A stretch of 64,000 nucleotides of DNA from Blastomyces gilchristii SLH14081. Taxonomy: Eukaryota > Ascomycota > Eurotiomycetes > Onygenales > Ajellomycetaceae. Position numbers and translations under genes: made by a program. This document shows, one piece after another, positions 58,342-64,000 of the stretch; position 1 is the stretch's first letter, and each line of letters starts with the position of its first letter. Below the pieces are notes generated by a model. The model saw only the letters and a program-made list of their open reading frames with translations, did no database searches and was not told the DNA's origin. Where the stretch lies: positions 166,039 to 230,038 of the forward strand of contig NW_003101681.1 in NCBI RefSeq assembly GCF_000003855.2. Direction: 5' to 3'.

Positions 58342-58884
58342 TATCACATCTCTAACTGTGTCAAGATCTCACTGCAGTTTCACACAGCTTATTACTTTCA
58401 TATAAATAATTTCATTCATTCTGCAGACTGTTCAAATCAGTTTTCAATCACTCTATGACATTATTCAGATATATTATAGAAAGATTTAATTAATAAATAT
58501 GAGAATCTTACTTCTATATAAAATCAGCAGATTACTCTTTCTTAATAGTGAGACACTGCTGAGATATCACTCTGACTATTCTCACTTATGAAATGAGAGA
58601 AGAGTATTCACTTATTATCTATATAGAATAGCTAGATGCTGACTTCTTATTAAAGAAGTTAGTAATTTATTTTTTCTTCTACTGAAATATATATAAGAGT
58701 TACTGTATTTCTCATATAATCTTCTTAGTATACTAAGTATTATATCTGTGATATTCTTGCAATAACTCTGTAGTCTACAAGCTTGCTATTTAAGCAAGAT
58801 AGTTTAGCTCACTTATACAGCTTCTCAATAACTATCTCTATATAATGCTACTGACTAGTCACTGCTTCAGTTCTGCATGTTACA
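58342..58884 (+). repeat. Gypsy-1 3' LTR
   Basis: 543 bp, ending TGTTACA, followed by the acttc duplication at 58,885-58,889. Its right end is less mutated than that of the 5' LTR (gttctgcatgttaca against gttttatatattata). Confidence 0.9.
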
Positions 58885-59990
58885 ACTTCTGTGAGTTAAT
58901 AATAGTGATGAAATGTGTTAGTGCAGATAACACAGTATTAAATTCATTGATTATAATAAAATTAAAGATTTATCTAGAGAATTAATATACATACTTCAAC
59001 TTATCTAACAACTACATTATCACTGCATCTGAGTCTGGCTTTACAAATGATGAGATTGAATTTGAATGAATCAAGCAGTTTAATAAGATGATAAAAAAGC
59101 ATTAAATAAGCAGTTATTAACTACTATTAATGAATAATCATGATTCTTATCTTATAGAAGAATTCATTCAACACTGTAATCTTTATAAGATTATTCTATT
59201 CAGATTCTTCTCTTATATAAGTCATATTCAATAATCTCTTGATAACATATCTTTTCAGCAGTATAAGTATTATTATACAAAGATAGTTAATGAGACTGTC
59301 TGCTATGAATATAAGTAGTATAATAACAGATAATTTCTTACTAATCTGAAGAGTATTTAACTGTAAGTATTCAAATCTAGTACTATAAGAGCTGACTTTA
59401 TTAACTATGAAATGTATTCAGTTAATTGTGATATAATTCTCAATCAATTGAGACCTCTTATCATTGATGATGCTCTGAATCTCAATATATACAATAATGA
59501 TGATAATATATGCAATCACTTTACTCTGTTATCTGTAGATTAACTGTTAACTGTCTTCTTATAATTAATCTTCTCAGAAACAGTTATAAAACTATGTCAC
59601 TAAATCAATACAGCAGTCAAGATCTTAGAAGATGTGAAGAATACTGTTACATCTGATTTAATAAGACAGTTGAATAAGATCTTCAAGAGTAGTATGATTC
59701 AGGCAGAATTAAATATACACTATGAGAGTGAACTTACTGATCATTATTAAGTAAATAGATATTAAGTTATTAAATTCTCTTATAGACAGATACAAGTAGG
59801 TGAAGTTCTTACTATTAAGAATGTCAATTATAAGATTGTGATCTGTAGAGTAGATGAGATGAAAAAGACATTCAATAAGACTCTTCAATCAATTGAAATC
59901 AAATCTATAAAATCTACAGTCATTTAATCATAATAAGATAATTCTATAGAATCTTAACTTACAGTGAATTCTACATCTTCTAATGAGTAT
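58885..59990 (+). pseudogene. pogo/Fot1 transposase, C-terminal half
   Basis: Continues the gene cut at 31,082. Recognisable DDE-domain text: SGFTNDEIEFEWIKQFNKMI near 59,035-59,100; LLMNNHDSYLIEEFIQHCNL near 59,122-59,181, corresponding to the second catalytic Asp block (MDNHDSH in Fot1, with Asp to Asn); then KIILFRFFSYISHIQ, stop, SLDNISFQQYKYYY near 59,180-59,285. The C-terminus has FKSSTIRADFINYEMYSVN. Several stops. Confidence 0.82.
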
Positions 59991-60060
59991 ATAGATAATC
60001 TTTATATTATAGATAGATGTGATAATGATTATTAATTAATTTTTGAAGATTACTATATTC

Positions 60061-60137
60061 AAAATATTTTCTTTACAGTGTGGTTTTCTGTACACTGTGA
60101 TGCACTCACTACAGAGAGTGAGTAAGCATGGCACAGT
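60061..60137 (-). repeat. pogo right terminal inverted repeat
   Basis: Inverted partner of 30,356-30,432, followed by TA (60,138-60,139) and host DNA. Contains the same two internal hairpins. Confidence 0.9.
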
Positions 60138-60139
60138 TA

Positions 60140-61147
60140 CTAGACTTGAAAGTTCAGAGAGACTGCATGTATTATGTATTTCGTATAGCAATTCTCGAGA
60201 TTCTTCTCATTGGTGTCAATTTCAACAACCAGGTATGATAGAATAATGACTTTATTTAAAACTTCAAATTCTGCACCTTCTACATACGCAGTATGCTTTC
60301 CCCCTGGACAGGTAACTAACTACCATGATTCATATTTTGAGAAAGGTTATGTTTACAACAGCAAGTGTCGTGTTGCCAATTTGCCAGACATTCATATTTC
60401 TACTACATCAAGACATACTTATAGATAGATAAAAAAAAAAAAAAGGAGTGTCTATATAAAATCAGTTGTATCAGGAAACGCACATATCAATTGCGGGATC
60501 AGGCCGTTGGAGGCTGCTTCCAGATCGGGTCTAGCGTGTCTGGCCGGCGCTGCTGCCAAGACAACGGGATTTTGGGCAGCAAAAAACAATCAAGTTACCC
60601 TTTTCGGCCTTTGTCTGGCGCAACCTCATTCATGTCTTCAAATTCCCTCGTCGACTCCATCGCTGCGTTTCTCCTCCCGTGCCAGCGTTGTTCTCTTTAT
60701 CATTCTACACCTGCTCTATCGGATCCAGGTATGCACCCATTCGTCTTCATGCGTTATTTGTCAGCTACCTTGCCAATCCATGTATGGCCGTGGTCTGTGC
60801 TACTACACGGGGTCGGCCCCCTCCTATATTGCTTTGACAGTCATGATCGGCTTGCTCCCAGGCCGTGCAGGTTTCATCGCTTGGTACTAATATGGCTGTT
60901 CTAATCTATAGTATCAGAATATACATCGCGTCGTGATCCTTCTTCTAACTCACCCTCACGTATTTCTGGGCGCCTATTATCTGTCTGTCGTTCATACAAT
61001 CGCCGATTCAAAATTTGCCTACAACTAAGGCAATACATAGCACTGTGATATTGCGCATAATATCTCTACCATTCTTCTACGTGTATCAGTATTTGCACTA
61101 CGAAATAGCCCCCTTCCAATGAACGTTGTGGTCGATCGATCTTGACA
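60140..61147. other. Host intergenic DNA upstream of STU1
   Basis: About 1 kb with host composition from roughly 60,440 on. It holds an A run (60,430-60,443) and two overlapping open frames (60,491-60,904 and 60,507-60,890). The second has a hydrophobic C-terminal half (VVLFIILHLLYRI) but no family I recognise, and a GT donor-like site at 60,731 could split it. It may be a small hypothetical gene or STU1 5' UTR. The STU1 promoter must lie here. Nothing else supported. Confidence 0.4.
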
Positions 61148-64000
61148 ATGGAAGCTAGAGCCACAGAGGTTCTAGCAGCGTTGAAAAACCCCAACCTCTC
61201 CATCGAGGCGAAAACGCAACAGCTCACAAAGCTTAAGTCGGAAATAAAACAGAAAAATGTACCGGAGGTCGCTATTTCCACAGTGTTCGAGGCCGTTCGC
61301 CATGCGATCTCATCACAACACTCGTCGCTTTCAGCAGGGGGCTTCTCCTCCTTAGGCCATCTCCTCAAACGACTTTACCTCCAAGAGCTCCATCAGGCCG
61401 TCGCTGCTCAAGGCCGCTCCACTTACCCCCTACTTCTTGAGCGATTAGGTGACCATAAAGAACGCGTTCGCTCACAGGCTGCCCAAGCATTCAGTGACTT
61501 TTGGGAGTCTTCTCCCGTGGAAGTTGAGCACCACGTCCTGGAAGTTGCGTTGGTCGGGAAGAATCCTCGCGCAAAGGAAACTAGTATGACATGGCTAGCG
61601 ACTGTGAGTCTATAAGCCATCGTGGAACGTACCTGGCTTGACATTAACTTGTCTACTAACTTTCCTCGCTCTTTTTCTTTTTAGATGACTCGGAACCGTG
61701 GTGTGCTATTCCGGACATACGTGCCAAGCCTTGTCGCCTGCCTCGAAGATGCTGATAGTGGAGTCAGGGAAACTGCAAAGGCGACTGTTATCGATTTGTT
61801 CCAGTATGCAATAGGCTCCAAATAATCCCCTCTAATTTCCGGCTACTAATGATATGTCCCAGAAATGCCCCTCCTCGAGCACTGTCGGATTTGAAGAAGC
61901 AACTGCAATCACATAATGTGAGAAAATCGATAACCAACTCAATCCTGTCTAACATTGGCGTCGATCAAGAACTTTCCTCGTCCGTGCAGTCTCAGTCAAG
62001 ATCTGATATCTTGAGACCCGAGAGCAGTTTCTCCAGCCACCGGGAACCTCAACGTCCCAACTCCGTTCTCTCAGTCCGATCTTATTCGAACAGCGAAACA
62101 GCAAGTAAGGAAGCTAGAATGGCGTCAGATTCTGTCCACGGTGGTATGAACCAATATCAATTTGCTACGTGTTGTACTAACCGCTTGTATCAGATTCGCA
62201 CCAGCCAGCTAGAGGGGACCTTCCGCGAAGAGATGCAGTGTTATCTCATAGTGTTAGCGTCGAGTCATTCCCCGCCGTTACTGGGAACCCCGAAATTGTT
62301 GAGCCGGAAACAGTAGACCCACTCTACCTCAATTCACATCGAGAATTGGATGAAGTATTTCGTGAAATGCTGCCTCATTTTGAAGGCAGAGAATCAGAAC
62401 AGAATTGGATTCATCGCGAGAGGAGTGTTTTGAAACTGCGAAGAATAACGAAGGGCAATGCGCCTACAGATTTTCAGCATAATTACTTGGTTGGTATCAA
62501 AAGTGTGCTCGACGGCATACTCAAAACTGTCAATTCTTTGCGAACAACGCTGTCAGCTGCTGGATGCAGCTTAATTCAAGATATTGCTCGAGTAAATGGC
62601 CCAGCAATTGATCCAATGGTGGAAGTCCTTTTACAGAATATGATTAAAGTGTGTGCAGGCCTGAAGAAAATCAGCGCCCAAAACGGTAACCTTACGGTGG
62701 ATGCTATCATCGGCAATGTGTCCTACACATCTAGAATTATGCAACACCTTTGGCTTGCATGTCAGGACAAAAATGTTCAACCTAGGTTATTTGTCACAGG
62801 GTGGATACAAACCCTAATACAGAAGCATGGGCATAAAGGATCGATTGAACATAGTGGGGGTGTTGATGTCCTCGAGAAATGTATTAAAAAAGGTCTGGGG
62901 GATGCGAATCCCGGAGTGAGGGAAAACATGCGTTCAACATTTTGGACTTTCGCGAGAATATGGGCTGATAGGGCAGAAGGGTATGTATTGACTCCGTATT
63001 TTGGGCTTGATTGTCAGTCTGGCTGAACTCAGTTAGGATCATATCGACAATGGATGCGAAGTCCAAGTCTCTTCTTGAAAGGGATCCCGGAAATCCTAAT
63101 CTCGATGCCAATTCCTTAAACACTAACGGGAAACCCCGAACAGGCATGGGCAATAGCGGGCTAGGGGGATGGTCCAGACTAACACTCAAGGAGACAATCG
63201 CTGCTCAGAAAAAAGCTCGTTTGGCTGCAGCGAAGAAACTACCTGCTCGCCCGGAATCCGCCCAGTCATCATTTCCGGATTTGAAATCGTCAAGATCTTC
63301 AATTCACCGACAACCTGGAACAACGACTCGCACCGTTCCTACAGGGTCCCATCTTTCTTCCCAAAACACATCTCTCTCTTCAGCACCAATGCGCCCCTCT
63401 TCGAGGCCCCGACGGCCCGAGTTGATGCGACCTGCTACCGCTGATCCATATTCATCTCGTAATAGACCTGTGCATAGCACATCCCAGTCAAAATTAACAA
63501 GTCCCTCAGAGAGTCCCCAGAAACCTAGGAGTAAAACCACATCGACTCCGGGGAGAAAAAATCCAACACCTGCCCGTCCCAAATCAAGACTTGACACTAG
63601 TGCGCCTGTAAGCACGGCAAAGCCAAAACCCAAACGACTTGACATTGCTGGGTTAAAACCTGGCGAGGCTCGTTTAATGGCAGGTCCAGCAAGCAAACCA
63701 AATTACACATCTGCTGCGGATGCGAAACCGCTGGCTGCGAGCCCGGCTAGATCCGATGACAGTCTACATATGGCTTTACCGCAGACTGACAATAGAAGTA
63801 CGGAATTTATTCCAACCGCCCTTGCTTCGGATGCCGAAGTGTTCACTCAAAGCAAATCGGATTTTATGACAGACCTCCCTACATCTGGATCCTTGGTGAT
63901 GGCTCACGGTACCCCTTTAAGCCATCGCTGTTTGAGCAGCAGCGACACCTCTGTTTCCCGTATCCCTATGTCGCCATCTCTCCAATCAAAAGTTCATTCA
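61148..64000 (+). CDS. STU1: STU1 microtubule-stabilising protein (CLASP), 3' truncated by window
   Basis: CLASP-family protein that binds microtubule plus ends and kinetochores and is needed for spindle stability. Exons 61,148-61,603, 61,685-61,803, 61,863-62,143, 62,194-62,980 and 63,037 onward; introns of 81, 59, 50 and 56 nt with GT..AG ends and a CTAAT/CTAAC-type branch site. The ATG at 61,148 has a good context (GACAATGG). The N-terminal TOG/HEAT region reads MEARATEVLAALKNPNLSIE, then LLERLGDHKERVRSQAAQAF, HHVLEVALVGKNPRAKETSM, and across intron 1 WLAT|MTRNRGVLFRTYVPSLVACL. The second TOG domain (LDEVFREMLPHFEGRESEQN ... GVRENMRSTFWTFARIW) follows a Ser-rich linker, and a basic Ser/Pro/Arg-rich microtubule-binding region fills exon 5. 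869 codons are in the window; the C-terminal part lies beyond it. No frame breaks. Confidence 0.93.

Larger units (their letters stand above)
31083..58884 (+). mobile_element. Gypsy-1 chromovirus inserted in the pogo element
   Basis: 543-bp LTRs at both ends (31,083-31,625 and 58,342-58,884), starting TG/TA (TGTCATATC) and ending TGTTACA or its mutated form. Perfect 5-bp target duplication acttc at 31,078-31,082 and 58,885-58,889. The sense strand is plus: gag region, then protease/RT/RNase H, integrase and chromodomain. The interior is interrupted by a 506-bp hAT element (32,539) and by Gypsy-2 (33,196-52,651). Without those the element is about 7.8 kb. Confidence 0.88.
30356..60137 (+). mobile_element. 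pogo/Fot1-type DNA transposon carrying 28 kb of nested insertions
   Basis: About 79-bp terminal inverted repeats (outermost ACYGTGCCATGCTTACTCAC) lie at 30,356-30,432 and 60,061-60,137 and are flanked by TA on both sides (30,354-30,355 and 60,138-60,139), the target duplication expected for Tc1/mariner/pogo elements. The transposase gene starts at 30,480 and resumes at 58,890 after the Gypsy insertion. With the Gypsy-1 insertion and its duplicated acttc removed, the transposon is about 2.0 kb, normal for Fot1/pogo. Everything between 31,083 and 58,884 is later insertion. Confidence 0.88.

Noticed and set aside
30356..60137. A giant cargo-carrying mobile element (Starship-like) suggested by 30 kb between inverted repeats
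   Set aside because: No tyrosine-recombinase captain and no cargo genes; the interior is fully explained by nested Gypsy, LINE and hAT insertions, each with its own target duplication.

Overview
The window reads as a nuclear chromosome segment of a filamentous ascomycete. Introns are short (50-90 nt) with GT..AG ends. The genes are fungal: SRV2/CAP, a MAK32-like pfkB protein, mL44 and STU1. Gene-bearing DNA alternates abruptly with very AT-rich, CpG-, CpC- and GpG-poor transposon DNA that carries a RIP-like mutation signature. This two-compartment layout, together with the protein sequences, suggests a dimorphic onygenalean (Blastomyces/Histoplasma-type) genome; that placement is inference.

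Layout. (1) 1-21,804 is decayed transposon DNA: a 5'-truncated LINE (minus); two related large hAT elements (one partial, one complete at 8,536-14,224 with an 8-bp target duplication); a Gypsy chromovirus remnant; a Copia element with 110-bp LTRs (16,064-21,804); and two copies of a 506-bp non-autonomous hAT element. (2) 21,810-30,355 is a GC-normal gene island: cyclase-associated protein (minus), MAK32-like pfkB protein (plus), a small single-span putative mitochondrial protein (minus), mitochondrial ribosomal protein mL44 (plus) and a zinc-metalloprotease-like basic secretory protein (minus). (3) 30,356-60,137 is one 29.8-kb nested insertion. A pogo/Fot1 transposon with about 79-bp inverted repeats is split by a Gypsy chromovirus with 543-bp LTRs. 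That element holds a second Gypsy element (309-bp LTRs, minus) and a 506-bp hAT element. The second Gypsy in turn holds a full-length Tad-like LINE, an opposite-orientation copy of its own family and another 506-bp hAT element. Target duplications were found for every layer, so the insertion order can be read. (4) 60,138-64,000 is host DNA again, with the 5' two thirds or more of STU1 (CLASP family).

The host genes look functional, with two exceptions: CAP and mL44 each contain one position where the homologous reading frame jumps by a single base. The main discoveries are the hAT family (autonomous-size parent plus four identical-length 506-bp derivatives, all with 8-bp target duplications), the resolved insertion series, and a RIP-like pattern that hits CpG and CpC while leaving much CpA intact. 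I found no tRNA, rRNA, CRISPR array or secondary-metabolite cluster.
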